Positions 1-11,433 of a stretch of DNA of 64,000 nt are shown in pieces. Below the pieces are notes generated by a model. It was given only the letters and a program-made list of their open reading frames with translations, had not been told where the DNA came from and made no database searches. Origin of the DNA: Cryptomeria japonica. Lineage: Eukaryota; Streptophyta; Pinopsida; Cupressales; Cupressaceae. Location of the stretch: contig NC_081410.1 in NCBI RefSeq assembly GCF_030272615.1, positions 127,968,640-128,032,639 of the forward strand. The letters are read 5' to 3'. The number at the start of each line of letters is the position of its first letter. Position 1 is the stretch's first letter. The position numbers and the translations under genes were made by a program.

Positions 1-505
1 CACAAACAAAATATGGAATGTGCATATAGTTGGGTAGAGTGAAGTATCTTTGGAAAACACCAAATATAATAAGCATTAAGCGCATCACTGCAACATCAAG
101 CCAATTCCAGCACAGAAAGTACATAATGCAAATGAAAAACAAAAGATGCTTATGTCTTGCTCTATACATTGGCAACTAAATCGTTACCTATTTACCAATT
201 TATTATAATGTAGCAGCAACCTACAATTCGATTTCCCCATTTTGCTTCTAAAAATTCAACAGACTTTTACCCGAAACATTTTAGCCCAATATTATAATCA
301 CGGATTGGATAAAATTGCAGAGACATGATGTGTCAAAGATCTGAACATTGAATTCATTTATCAGATTTCAAACTGAAATAACTCATCCATAAACATAATA
401 ATAAAACACACGTGGATTGTAAATAAAGACATGACGAGAATACAGAGCAGCAAATATTGATCTGAACATACATAATAACAAACAATGTGTGAAAAAGAAT
501 GTAGA
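1..505. other. No gene recognised
   Basis: AT-rich sequence with no ORF or repeat that I recognise. If the possible terminal exon just to the right is real, the upper part of this stretch would be its 3' untranslated region on the minus strand. Confidence 0.5.
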
Positions 506-630
506 TTAAAAGGGCCGTGGTCCAACCTTGTATTCCTTATAGCTCACAACCTGTCCATGATGCTCACGTGTATTATGTGGGGATGATTGTATTTGTTTGG
601 CTCGCTCTGCACAGGATCTATGAGGCCTCC
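506..630 (-). CDS. Possible terminal exon of an unidentified gene
   Basis: On the minus strand an open frame of 40 codons ends in TAA at 506-508. The peptide ends ...HHGQVVSYKEYKVGPRPF and is hydrophilic, with ordinary codon use and higher GC than its surroundings. An in-frame TAA lies just upstream, so the segment can only be coding if entered by splicing. An AG at 631-632 fits as acceptor, followed by two phase bases; another AG at 618-619 is an alternative. No further exon was found upstream (higher coordinates), where transposons begin, so this could be the last exon of a gene with long introns, an exon fragment, or chance. I do not recognise the protein. Confidence 0.3.
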
Positions 631-2160
631 CTTAATGGATGTTCATAAAAACAAAAGTATAAAGCAAAGCTGATATCGTGAACAAAAATACTAAGGGAAG
701 AGAATGAATGACTAAATACATAAATTGAATATGGCGAACTAATATTTCTGTCTAATCTAATTTGAGGTTTTTGTTTTTATTTAGGACGGCATTTTCCTTA
801 GTTTGTTATTAAGGGTTTAATTAGTTGATGTTTTTTTTTTAAATTGTCAAGATATCTATATGTATATTGTTGCAGGGAGATAAAATGTAACCTCAATAAA
901 ATATGAAGTTTCATTAAATCAACTGAGTATTTAGGATTGGGATTGGAATAATAAATGTGGAATTAAATTTATTGAGTTTAATTAAATTAAGTGTAATATT
1001 TATTTAAATTTTTATTGAAAGAATATGTTATTAAAGATGTTGGGAATTAATTCGTCAATGTGTTGAAATTTAGTGTCTTATCTAAACAAATACATCTGAA
1101 TATGAAAATTGATTATACTTTGATCTAGTTGAGATACATGCCTATAAAACTAGTCTTTGTACCTAGAAAATTAATCTCACATGCAGAAATAAACCCATAT
1201 ACATGGAAGTGAACTAGCGAAGAATTAGTAATTATAGCAATATCTCAACTCATTCTATGTGTGTCTAACGTGGGTTGGTGTCTAAAGACATCATAGAATT
1301 TACTATGTGGGAACTTATTCTCCTTTGGTCAAACCCCTAGGCAAGCCAATTCAACTACGATAAACTAAGATAAAAGAAAATAAACAATCATAAAATAGCT
1401 TAGGATGATGATACAATCTAATGGTGTAATTTGAATCCTCAATGATAATTATGGTGACATACAAATAGATAAGGGCACATGGCCATCATTTGTCATGCCC
1501 AAAAATTAGGGCAAAAACGGAAAGATTTTTTTTTTTTTTTAAAACAACTAGTTAATTAACAAAGTTCGCTATCACGACATGTGTTAACATGTTGGCCATA
1601 ACAAAAATCGAACTAACTCTGATACTAACTAAGTATCGAAACTTAATTAAAATTTAATTGCGGAAAACTAAATGTTTTAATTTATTTTCTCATCAAATAT
1701 AGTCGATAGTTTAATTTATTAAACTCTTTCAAATGGTAGACGTAGATAATAAAATTGATCTCCAATGAATCCATATTGTCTAAAAGACATTTTAGATCAT
1801 TAATTAATTTAATGGATTAACGTGTCAAATTAATTTCTAAATGACATTATTCGATGAGGAAAATTATCTTTCCAAAGTCAAATTTAGTTTTCAAGGAATT
1901 AGTTTCCCTTTCTATTTAATTAAGGCTTCACAAATAGTTAATTCTAAAAATAATTAATTGGAATTAAAACTTCCCCGTCTAACTAAATTGAAACTCTAAC
2001 TAATTTTAAAAGTAAATTTTCCACAACTTATAAATAAATTTCATGTAAACCCTAATTTAAATTACATTATAAAATTTACTTTTTTGACACTTTTTTTTTA
2101 AAATCCCTTAAACTTAATTATTTTCCCCTCTACCCTAGCTCTAACCGAGCTAGGGTTTTC
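631..2160. other. AT-rich stretch without a recognised gene
   Basis: No coding frame found. A poly-T run lies near 1526-1540. Near 1614-1626 the bases ctctgatacta resemble the complement of an initiator-Met-tRNA primer binding site (ctctgatacca), so the sequence to its right may be a decayed LTR. No second LTR or target duplication was found to support this. Confidence 0.35.
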
Positions 2161-2220
2161 TCCCCTTTTTAATTTTTTTTTTTTTTTTGACCCTACATTT
2201 TGCAGGGCGGCCATGGACGG

Positions 2221-2260
2221 CGGACGGAATGAGCGAACAGCGGACGGGATGAGCGAACGC
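2221..2260. repeat. 20-bp tandem duplication in GC-rich block
   Basis: Two adjacent 20-bp units, cggacggaatgagcgaacag and cggacgggatgagcgaacgc, differ at three positions. They lie just before the 34-bp palindrome array in the only strongly GC-rich block of the left part. Confidence 0.8.
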
Positions 2261-2302
2261 AGGGAGGAGGCGAGAGGCGAGAGTCGGCGCCGCCGAAGTC
2301 TC

Positions 2303-2404
2303 CACTGTGCCTTGCACAGTGGGCTCAGTCGCCAGCCACTGTGTATCACACAGTGAGCACGACCGTCGGCCACTGTGCAATGCACAGTGAGCTCGGCCCC
2401 CGGC
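2303..2404. repeat. Three 34-bp tandem units, each with a 19-bp palindrome
   Basis: Units start at 2303, 2337 and 2371, exactly 34 bp apart. Each opens with an 8-bp arm, a 3-base loop and the matching arm: CACTGTGC-ctt-GCACAGTG, CACTGTGT-atc-ACACAGTG and CACTGTGC-aat-GCACAGTG. The middle unit changes both arms together, so pairing is kept. The loops and the 15-base spacers vary more. The block also opens two long minus-strand frames (2098-2424), which look like by-products of the GC-rich repeat rather than a gene. Confidence 0.85.
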
Positions 2405-2424
2405 CGAACCCTCCACTTAAACAA

Positions 2425-5400
2425 TTTTTTTTTGTTTTAAAACTTTTTTTAAAAAAATTTTATATATATATATTTGTTATTATGTATATTTAAAAACATT
2501 GATAGAAGTTTATTTATATTTTCTATGACAGAAATGTATAATGTTTTTTTTTGTCCATTTGCTTTGTGAATATAGGATTTAAATGGAATTTATATATTTT
2601 TAACACTCTGATTTTTTTTTACTGTTTATTATCAAATATAAAAAGTCTGAGGTAAATAAATATAAAAAGAACACAACAAAGTAAATAGCTATAGATTTAT
2701 TTCCTGCATTAAAATAATGGCAGATTTAAAATAAAACAACTATCTTTGAGCTTTTGACTCCTATTTCTATAGCTTGGTAAATCTTCAGATATCAATAAAT
2801 GTAATAGCAACTTAACAATCTAAAGTTTATTAAACTAATGATAAGGGATTAGAAGAGAGAAAATGTTTTAGATTTTATTCCTACAATTAATTATGAAATT
2901 TCATTCTTGCAACTATTATTTTCTAGGATCCAAAAACTTAAATCTTACAATAGGAAGTTTAAACTACAACATACACCCTTAAAGTAACATGCATACACTC
3001 ATTTAGATGCTAACAATAAATCCTTCTCATATTTTTCTGCAAGTAGAATGTAGGAAATTTCACAGATAAGAGAAAATATTGAATCAAATAAAACTGATTT
3101 TCATATTAAAATGACTATTGCATGCAAATCAAAAGCAGGTTTTTTTTTTAAAACAGGAATAGAAATAAAACAAGCTTTTTACAACTCTAAGATATTTTGC
3201 AAAATATACAGGATGTTTCTTTTTTCAACTACAATCCCAACTCTCATGTCTATATTTCAAATTTACAACTTGCCTCTCATTTCAACGAATGAGGGCGTAT
3301 TTCTCCTAACAAAACTAATAACTGCAAATAAATTTAGATTTCTTCAACAATAATCTTTTGCAACTTTTCATTTGTCCTATCCTTTCCTCTTGACTTTCCT
3401 GCATAATAAATCACAAATATGACAATGGAGTGCTCACCTCCCAGCCTAGGCTAACTGGTAACCACCCCCGAGCTCGGAGAACCAAGCCCTAGACGGGTAA
3501 CAAACATGCAAACACATAGAACACAAAAATACACACACAGATATTCAAACACACTCCCAACTTGGCTACACAACACCACACTTTGGTGATGACTTTTTTT
3601 TTAAGGGTGGTAGTGGACCAATACCCTGAGGAGAACTGCAAGTATGGAAAACAAGTAGCCACCTCATGGCACAATAAATACATCAAAATCTCAACCCCTT
3701 ATTCCTTATGCCCCCCAAAGGCATTCTAGCCTTATATCCCTCCTTATGACCCCCACTGCACAAACAGGCCATGTAGCAAGGGTCACACAAAGATCCCTTG
3801 TGATCGCTCTCAAACGAGAGTCTCTCACTCGAGGGTTGTCACTGCTACCACCCACAAGATCCTCCTCTCTCCCAAGAGTAAGAGGTCTTGAGAAAACTCC
3901 CAAAACACAACAAAGCATAATGCAAAAATTTCAAATGAAATTCTAAAACAAGACATTCAAGAACACAGATTTCTTACACCAATCATACTCTCAAACACAT
4001 ATAAGAAAATAGACATTTTAAAGAATAATGAAACCAACCTTAATCTGCCCAATGGTAGTATAATATTTGAGGAAGAGCTGCCCAATCCACGGATCTTCTT
4101 CTTCTACCCTTAGTCAAATTTTCTATTCCAAACTATTCTTTTCTTTTCAAAAATTCTCTTGTCTCCAAAAATGGAGATTGGGTGATTACCCTCCAATTCT
4201 CAAATTCTTGCTTAAGAAGCTCATTCTCTGAGTTCTCACAAGTTTCTAAAAACCAAAAAGGAAAGTAAAGCAGAATGGGAAAAAGACTCCCATTCGAATA
4301 GGAAAAAATCTCAATTAGATTTAAACTTCTAATTTTCAATTTTCGCACAACTCAAAAAAGCCAATTTTTAAAGTGTCAAAAAGGTCACTTAAAAGTAGAA
4401 ACTTGCCTAAAATTACCCCTAACCCCTAGGTATACCTTATGGGCTTTAGGAAACCCTATTAAACTACCCCTAGGTGTTCATTTAACCCATTTTAAAACCC
4501 TCTAAAGTTTATTTTCGGGTCAAACATATGTTGACCTCTCCAAAGATTCTTTTCCCAAAGTATTTATGACAACACGTTATATTATTTTTAAAAAAACTAT
4601 AGTTAAACACTTTCCCACCAAGAGACAAAAATAAAACATTTAAATTTAAATCCACACGTGTCAAGTGACACAAATAAAACACTTTTACAAATTAAAACAT
4701 GAAATCGTCTCTTGTGGGTTTTACACACTAAATTTAAATGACACTTAACACCCATGCAGCATACACTGTTACGAATAAAATACAACACAAATGGGGTGTT
4801 GTCTCTCCAAATAAACAACCCCTGGCTTACGAACATACATAAGTCTAGGTTTGGTTCTCCGTAATTTTCCATGGTCACATGGTAAATTTTCTGCGCATCT
4901 CAATTTACACATTAGTACTTTCAAATATCCACATATAATATAATTCAAAGGAATAACAAACACATCATCACTTGCATACAATTTTTCATCTACACAGATT
5001 AAATACATCTTTTATCAAGCAATTTCATCCCAATCCACATAAACTTAACCATACATCATAGTTCTATTATCATAGTAAAGTCTTGCAAATTCAATAACGA
5101 CATATATCATTGCAATATCATCCTATCTAACAATCATGTATTGTTCTATCTCATAAAGCATATAAGTAAATCATCAAAACATAGCAATGTTATCCAAATC
5201 CTGAAATCATATAAGTTCTAAGTCTCAAAATGCATCAAAATAAAGTATCCATAATAGTCTAAATATAAAATCCACTGAATGTCAGACTGAGTCGAGGTGA
5301 GGCCTCACATCATTCATCTATAACTTCAAATGGATAAGGAATGCCCCTCAATACAACAACATAGCACATTTTAGCTCACAAATGGCTAGTAAGAAAAAGT

Positions 5401-6100
5401 CAACAATTCTAAATTTAAATTTTGAGATTTAAAAGTTCAAGGCTTAGATCTATGATTGAAGAAGTGACTTATGTCAATTCTGCAGTAGAAATTTTGATCT
5501 AGTGTGGTGATTGGGCATCCTAGGGGTAATTAATGATGCAAGTTTCATGTGCCCAAAATTGGATGGCCCTACATAGCAAGTATGATGATACTAAAAGCCA
5601 ACATGTAAGCCTATGTAACATGAAACATGAAAAGGTTGTCTTCATCTAATATCTCCAAGGTAATGTATTTACGTACTTCCCCTAATGGAGCAATATTTTG
5701 TATATTCTTCATAGCTAACCCTACTCATGTGGTTCCTATCATGGCCTTTAAGGTTGAGGAAGAAATACTTTAGTTGTAGAATACTACAATAATAGGTTTT
5801 TGCAAAGATTATTGGCGTTTAGTCTCTTCAAGTCAAGAATGGGAGAATAAATTTGGAACCCAACACCTCTCCATTATTTTCTTCCTAAGGGGCATTCATA
5901 GTTTATTTTAGATCAAATGAAAACAAGTTTAAAGTTTTTTAATTTTACTCCCTCAAAGATGCAAGATTGTGAAAATTGTTGGGAGGCTTTGCAAAACCAA
6001 AAACACTTCTACAAGGAGAGTTCACCTGTAAATAAAAATAGTTTATGATCTACTATGTTGTAAATATTTTTTTGTAGGTAAGAGTAAAGTACAAAAAAAG
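2425..6100. other. Unrecognised AT-rich stretch
   Basis: No protein family recognised on either strand. The part 3430-3910 is richer in C and G and reads like the transcribed part of an old LTR, but no second copy was found. A 20-mer at 3474-3493 (cggagaaccaagccctagac) has a near-match in inverted orientation at about 4845-4863. The rest, including 5400-6100, holds only short frames. Confidence 0.4.
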
Positions 6101-6109
6101 GAAAGGAAA

Positions 6110-6308
6110 GGGTTTTTTATAGTCCACGATGCCAGCAATTTGTATATGGGTCTACAGATGGGTTAGAGCAATATGGGAATACATTGTGCTCCTTGTGGGA
6201 GGTACCTAACTGCACTACAAACGAGGCATACATACCTTAACCCCTTGTGGGATTTGAACTTGTGACCTCTTATTCAATTGCACAAGCTCTCTACCACTAG
6301 GCCAACTT
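6110..6308 (-). mobile_element. tRNA-derived SINE
   Basis: On the minus strand 6308-6241 reads like the 5' tRNA part of a SINE. It has an A box TGGCCTAGTGG and, about 30 bases on, a B box region AGTTCAAATCCC, the two internal RNA polymerase III promoter boxes. About 130 bases of unrelated body follow, ending near 6095-6110 in pyrimidine- and T-rich sequence. The layout (tRNA head, body, T-rich 3' end) fits the Au-like SINEs of plants, but I could not compare it with a consensus. The 5' end is clear and the 3' end approximate. It codes for nothing and would have depended on LINE machinery. Confidence 0.7.
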
Positions 6309-7924
6309 AGGCAAGACAAAAACTTTGAGTGAGTCGTTATGTAAGTCACCAAGTAAAAAGACTAAACAAACAACTTTCTAAAAATAGAAGATGATCTTCG
6401 TAAGATGGTGCATATGTGTGCACATGAGAGGACAACTACGAAAGTACATACTATGTGCATAATAAACCTAGGATATTAAGTAAATACATAAACATAATGC
6501 ATTCTAACACCCCCAAGAACAACTTAGGTAGTGTTGATGACAATGGGTGATGAGTTATTATTAAGTATCACACTTTAATCAATTAATTATTATATCGACT
6601 CGGGTGGTGTCTAAGGTTGTTGGTAGGATTTCAAATATCTTTACCTACACTAAATTGAAATAAAAGATGTTTATGCTAGATATAAATACTAGCTAGAAAG
6701 TGTTGAAAAACTCTAATCTACAAAACCATGGAAAATATAATTTGATGAAGCACACAAGATGTAATTCAAAGATAGTTATTTTGAAACTTATATACATAGG
6801 CTCTAATTAAATAAACTAATCAGATACTAATAATAAAACATAAACTATTTGATTCATTTTTTCATTTTTGTAATAGTAACTATAGGGAATATAGAAATTG
6901 GCGACAAACTATGGCAATCATTTACACTTTTGTAGCTATGATCATAGCAAACACAAAGACATATAGATGAAGAGATTTGTTATCAGAATGTTCATGGAAT
7001 GAATATAAATAATCTACAAGAGATAGTGATATAAATATCATACAACACACTAATCCTACAAGATGAGCTTAACACAAACACAATTATTCACACGTAGATT
7101 TAATGCCAAATTGAACTACTTTACTTGTATGCTCCAACTCGTCCACTAAGTGGCCAACTCAAAAGAGGCTAGATCTTCTATGAAATCACAAGTAGTATGT
7201 AGTAATACTTCTTTAACTAAATATTAAAAAAATCAATAGAAAGAGATTCTATATTATTGAAAATATCGATATATGAAATGAGATTTAGTAATGTTCCTTA
7301 ATAACATAAGGTATATATAACTATAACCTATTCCCTAGATTACAAGCATCATGGCAACATGCCTAATGTATGAAAAGTTTGTTACATGAATTTCATAATT
7401 AAAAGTGTAAGTTGCATAAATTAAAAAATAGTTTAGCTATTTCAAATAACTACTTAAGAATGTGGATTTCATTTTTTGAATTTTTAGGGCTTGGTGGCAA
7501 CCTGTATACTTAGCAACATCATGTGTCTTTCAATGACACTTTGGTCGCATAATTGATCTTCAAGAATAATTTCACTTGCTATAAAAATTAAAATATCTTT
7601 AACAACACTTTAATAGTATTCAATTCACTTCAACAATGTAAATGGTCTTCTTGATAGCTCTTCAACAACACTAAAAACACTTTCTCAACAATACTTTTGT
7701 AGAAACATACCCTTTTATAAATGTTATGACAATGTTCCAAAACATCATCATGATTCATATAGAACTTTCCTCCAACCATTAAGTATAGTTATCTTAACAT
7801 TAAATATATATATCTAAAAGTAACATATAATTATTATTTAACACTATCCTAACATGTGCTTAACTTTGGGAATTTTTAATCTGAATCACTAAATATATTT
7901 TTGGATTATGTAGTCTTAACTAGG
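6309..7924. other. AT-rich stretch; probably includes 3' LTR of element A
   Basis: No ORF recognised. Just past the chromodomain remnant of element A, the minus strand at 7854 begins TGTTAGGATA, a typical start of a Gypsy LTR. The 3' LTR of A therefore probably runs down from 7854, but its far end and its partner LTR were not found. Confidence 0.4.
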
Positions 7925-10335
7925 TGGAATTTGGTCTCCAAAATCCTTGAGAAACAATCAATGTGAGAATTTATTACCCACATCTTCATAAGATAGACAC
8001 TTGGCCTTATTTGGAAATCACCCTTTCTAAACAATCAACAATGTCTTATATTCTCTCTACTTGGTATTATTGACTTTCCTATCAAGAATGATATCTCCCT
8101 CCAACTCATCCATCTCCTTAGGTGCAAAAGAATCCAAAGAAAGGAAGAATAATATCCTTTAGTTATTAATACAACGTAGAAGGCTCAAAAAAGTCTACCC
8201 ACTCAACATAAATAACTAAAAAATATCTTTATATATTTATGTAATTTCAACCAAAAATCATATCTTTCTACTTGCTCAATGATTTGAAATGGTTGGTACC
8301 CCAATGGCTTAATATTTTATGAAGGCCTTTCTTTATTTTCCTTACCAAAGTACATACAAACCATGTTGTCAATATAAAAATTATTGTTAGGATAATTTTG
8401 GGATACAAATATAAAAAATCAATGAAATAGTGGCCACTTCAAAGGGGTGACCTCCAATAATCATAAAATAATAATGAATTCACTATTCAAACTAATCTTG
8501 GTTTGGGAGAACTTTATTCTTCCTTATTTATAAGAATAACTATGTAGGAACACACCTCTTCATCTTAATTAAGTCAGTCTAAGAAAATAGCTAAAACCAA
8601 TAAATGAAAAAATTAAGGTTAAGTGTGCCATAAGTGGTTATCCCTGCTACACATGTGAGAACATAGAATATTAGTTTAACAGTTTTCTCATCCACTTTTA
8701 AAAAGTGTTACTCTTAATTCTTAACAAATTTAGATTATTTTAATAATTTGTTCATCCTGCCATGGTTATAGATGAGGATATCACCAAATAATACTCACAT
8801 AAATTTTTGAAGAAATGAGTGGAACATTAAATTCATGAAGCTTTGAAAAGTTGTTTGGAAGTTAGAAAGAACCAATGGAACGACTAAGGATTCATATTAA
8901 CTCCCATGTGTTATATGGTAGTCTTATGTGCATCATCTTCCTTTAGTTAAACTTGATGATGACCTACACATAAATCATAGTAAATAAAACTATATCATTT
9001 AATTTGTCTAATAAATCATCAATAACAAGAATAGGAAAGTTATCGTTAAGAGTTTGCTTGTTGAGCTCTTTATAATTTGCACAAATTCTCCACAATTTCT
9101 ATAATCATAACCATTAGAGATGAATAGACACTTTTTGTTGGGAGAAACATTGCCTAAATCCAACATTTCATAACCAACTTATTTTATTACTGAATTTTGT
9201 AAATATTGTTAAATGATTTCTTAAGACTTAGAAACATTGCCTAAATCCAACATTTCATAACCAACTTATTTTATTACTGAATTTTGTAAATATTGTTAAA
9301 TGATTTCTTAAGACTTTATTAGATCTTGAGTTTTCATGTCTTTTGCTTTTATAGAATATAGTTATACCATTATTCCATAAGAACCTTCCGTAAGTAGTTT
9401 TTCATTCCTATGGGAGTTAGTATTGACTTGGTGATGATTATATTCCTATATATTTGCACTTTAATCAATGTATACTGGAATCCATGATTAAGTCTTAAAC
9501 ATTGAAACATGTTGCTCCCAATTTTCAATAGTGTATTGTAGACATAGAACTACATTACTTACCTAATTGGGATAGAAAATATTTATGAATATAGATTATA
9601 ATCTTACATTATGATATATATATGATGACATTTAGCACACCTTAAGAGGGCTTCTTCCCATCAAGTATCATGACCTATAAATAAGAGATTGGATGCACAA
9701 AAAATTAAGCTTATTAATCAATATTCTATTAATAAACATGTATGTACAACATATATCAACCAACCCTCCACCTTCTTTTTTTGTATATTTATTCATTTTG
9801 AATGTTTGTGGTGTTTGTGTGCTATTTGGTTCATGCAAAGATATATTAGTTTTTTCTTCCTATAAATTTCATTCTCAAGTTCTACATTTGGTTCTTTTGT
9901 AACTACTCTCCTTTCTTCAACCTCATTCTCAATAATCATCAATATTTTCTCACTATTAGCACACATATGACCCATAGAACATTTGCTATCACAATGCCAA
10001 CATAAATCTTGTTCTCTTTAATTTGTCTCTTGTTGAGGAGAGAGTTTAGTAATTTATCTTGGTTTAAATAAGTTGTACCCATTTATGCCTATAAGAGTAG
10101 CCACATTTTCATCTTTCCATCCTATGATATGACCATGTGTAGAACTTTTGGTGGTAAACTTCCATTTCTCAATACATAGTGATTGTTGCATAGATTTCCT
10201 AATTGTACAAGGTTGAAAAAAATGAACATCATACTTAATTTTTTCATTAATTATATTGATGTAGATTTGCAACCTCTACTAAGGTGACAAATCCTAAGTC
10301 TAAATCTCCAATCTCTTATGCTTAGCATTATATTT
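7925..10335 (-). pseudogene. Element A: decayed chromodomain Ty3/Gypsy gag-pol
   Basis: Reading 10335 down to 7925 on the minus strand, the end of gag comes first (10272-10054, with HFFQPCTIRKSMQQSLCIEK). A zinc knuckle of the Gypsy type follows, CWHCDSKCSMGHMC (near 10010-9965), then a broken reverse transcriptase at about 9130-8700. There I can read ELNKQTLNDNFPI and VIDDLLDKLN in one frame, then the HHQV and KEDDAHKTT region after frame changes. An integrase C-terminal segment (GYQPFQIIEQV type) lies at about 8350-8225, and a chromodomain-like end with ILDRKV...REYKT...GDQIPPS at 8115-7925. Many stops and frameshifts make this a dead copy. Element B splits its gag at 10335/37158. It is the oldest layer of the nest. 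Confidence 0.75.
9143..9316. repeat. Exact 87-bp tandem duplication
   Basis: Bases 9143-9229 are repeated without any difference at 9230-9316. The duplication lies in the decayed pol of element A, upstream of its RT motifs. Perfect identity inside strongly decayed sequence means it arose recently compared with the element. Confidence 0.95.
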
Positions 10336-10851
10336 TGATGTAGGAGTGTCCTAGAAGGCCACAGACTAGACCTAAATATGGAGGCATGCAAGACCTGCTC
10401 GAACCTTGCAAAACCTATGGAGCATATCACACGGTGGATCTAGGACCAAATAACATCTAGATGGGTCCTCACCTATCCACATCTAGTTTTGTACCCTCTT
10501 CAAGTACTTTGAGCCAATGCACATGTTACACTAGTAATTAGACCTAGGAAGTCGACGTAGATCACTTCTAGTGTTTGGGCTCAATATTTAAGCACCTCAA
10601 GACTCATGGGAGATCATTAGTAGTAGCTAAGGAGTGGTTAGGGAGTATAAGTTAAGGAAAGTGTGCACCAACATATGGGGCCAACAGGTCGAATGTGATG
10701 ACCATGTGAGGGCATGTAGGCATGAAAGATTGTTACATTAATTAATAAAAATCATATTTTTGTTTGCATTCAACTTTCTACTATGTGTCATGTATATTTT
10801 AGTTACAAGGTTGGACAGTCCCTTCTAGACCCCCCAACCTTGACCGCATCA
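10336..10851 (+). repeat. 5' LTR of element B
   Basis: 516 bp, starting TGATG and ending GCATCA. It matches 36603-37152 along its length, with shared blocks such as gactcatgggagatcatta and caacatatggggccaa. The 3' copy carries an extra stretch of about 60 bases near 36905-36965. Confidence 0.85.
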
Positions 10852-10852
10852 A

Positions 10853-10864
10853 GTGGTATCAAAT
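10853..10864 (+). other. Primer binding site of element B
   Basis: Two bases after the LTR, tggtatcaaatt keeps the first eight bases of the usual plant initiator-Met-tRNA site TGGTATCAGAGC. It fixes the LTR end and the plus orientation. Confidence 0.7.
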
Positions 10865-11011
10865 TGATATTCAAGTCTTTAGGAGGTGTTTGTTTTGGAA
10901 GGCCTTTGGTGTAGGCAAATTACCAATTAGAGGTAGGTTGTGGGTATTGTCAATTAATCACTTGAGCGAGGTAGTTGCAATCCTTAACCAAATAGTAGAA
11001 TTGAGGTATTC

Positions 11012-11433
11012 ATGCCCAGTTTGGAGGAAAGGATTTCACCAAGAAGGATGACAACAATGGAAAATGTTACCAAAAGAGTAGACGAGATAATGGATATGAT
11101 GAGGGCCATGAAGAATCAATCAGTCATTGTGAAAGAAGATCGGAGTAAGGGTATAAACCCAAGATCAGAAGAGGAGAGTGATGATGAGGAGCAAAGAGTA
11201 CAATATCAAGATGACAACAACCAAGAGGAAGAGGACTTAGATTATATCAAGATGATGAAAGCAATTGTGAGGATAAAAAAGAGGACAAGGATTGAAATCT
11301 CAAGTTATGCCAGAAGCTTGAATCTAGAGGAATTGATTGATTGGGTGAATGAAATGGAGGAGTATTTCAAATATGAAGAGATTGAAGATCCAGAGTGAGT
11401 GAGATTTATTAAAACCAATTTAAAGGTACATGT
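11012..11433 (+). pseudogene. Element B gag, N-terminal part
   Basis: An open frame of 128 codons begins with ATG at 11012. The protein is very acidic in its middle (EEESDDEEQ, NQEEEDLDY) and ends in a typical Gypsy gag segment, NLEELIDWVNEMEEYF, followed by a stop and more readable sequence (VRFIKTNLKVH). The reading breaks at 11433, where element C was inserted. It resumes at 32450 with the tryptophan- and Arg/Lys-rich continuation. Gag forms the particle that packages the RNA. Joined, the parts fit a normal chromovirus gag, now broken by stops and the insertion. Confidence 0.8.

Noticed and set aside
2303-2404. CRISPR-like array
   Set aside because: Three short units in a eukaryotic nuclear context, with palindromic units and no separate spacers; there are no cas genes.
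2098-2424. Two overlapping minus-strand ORFs of 88 and 108 codons, Arg/Ser/Lys-rich
   Set aside because: They are read from the GC-rich palindrome array and a poly-T run (giving poly-Lys) and resemble no family.
6241-6308. Functional tRNA gene on the minus strand
   Set aside because: A and B boxes are present, but the acceptor stem does not pair and a SINE body follows, so it is a SINE head.
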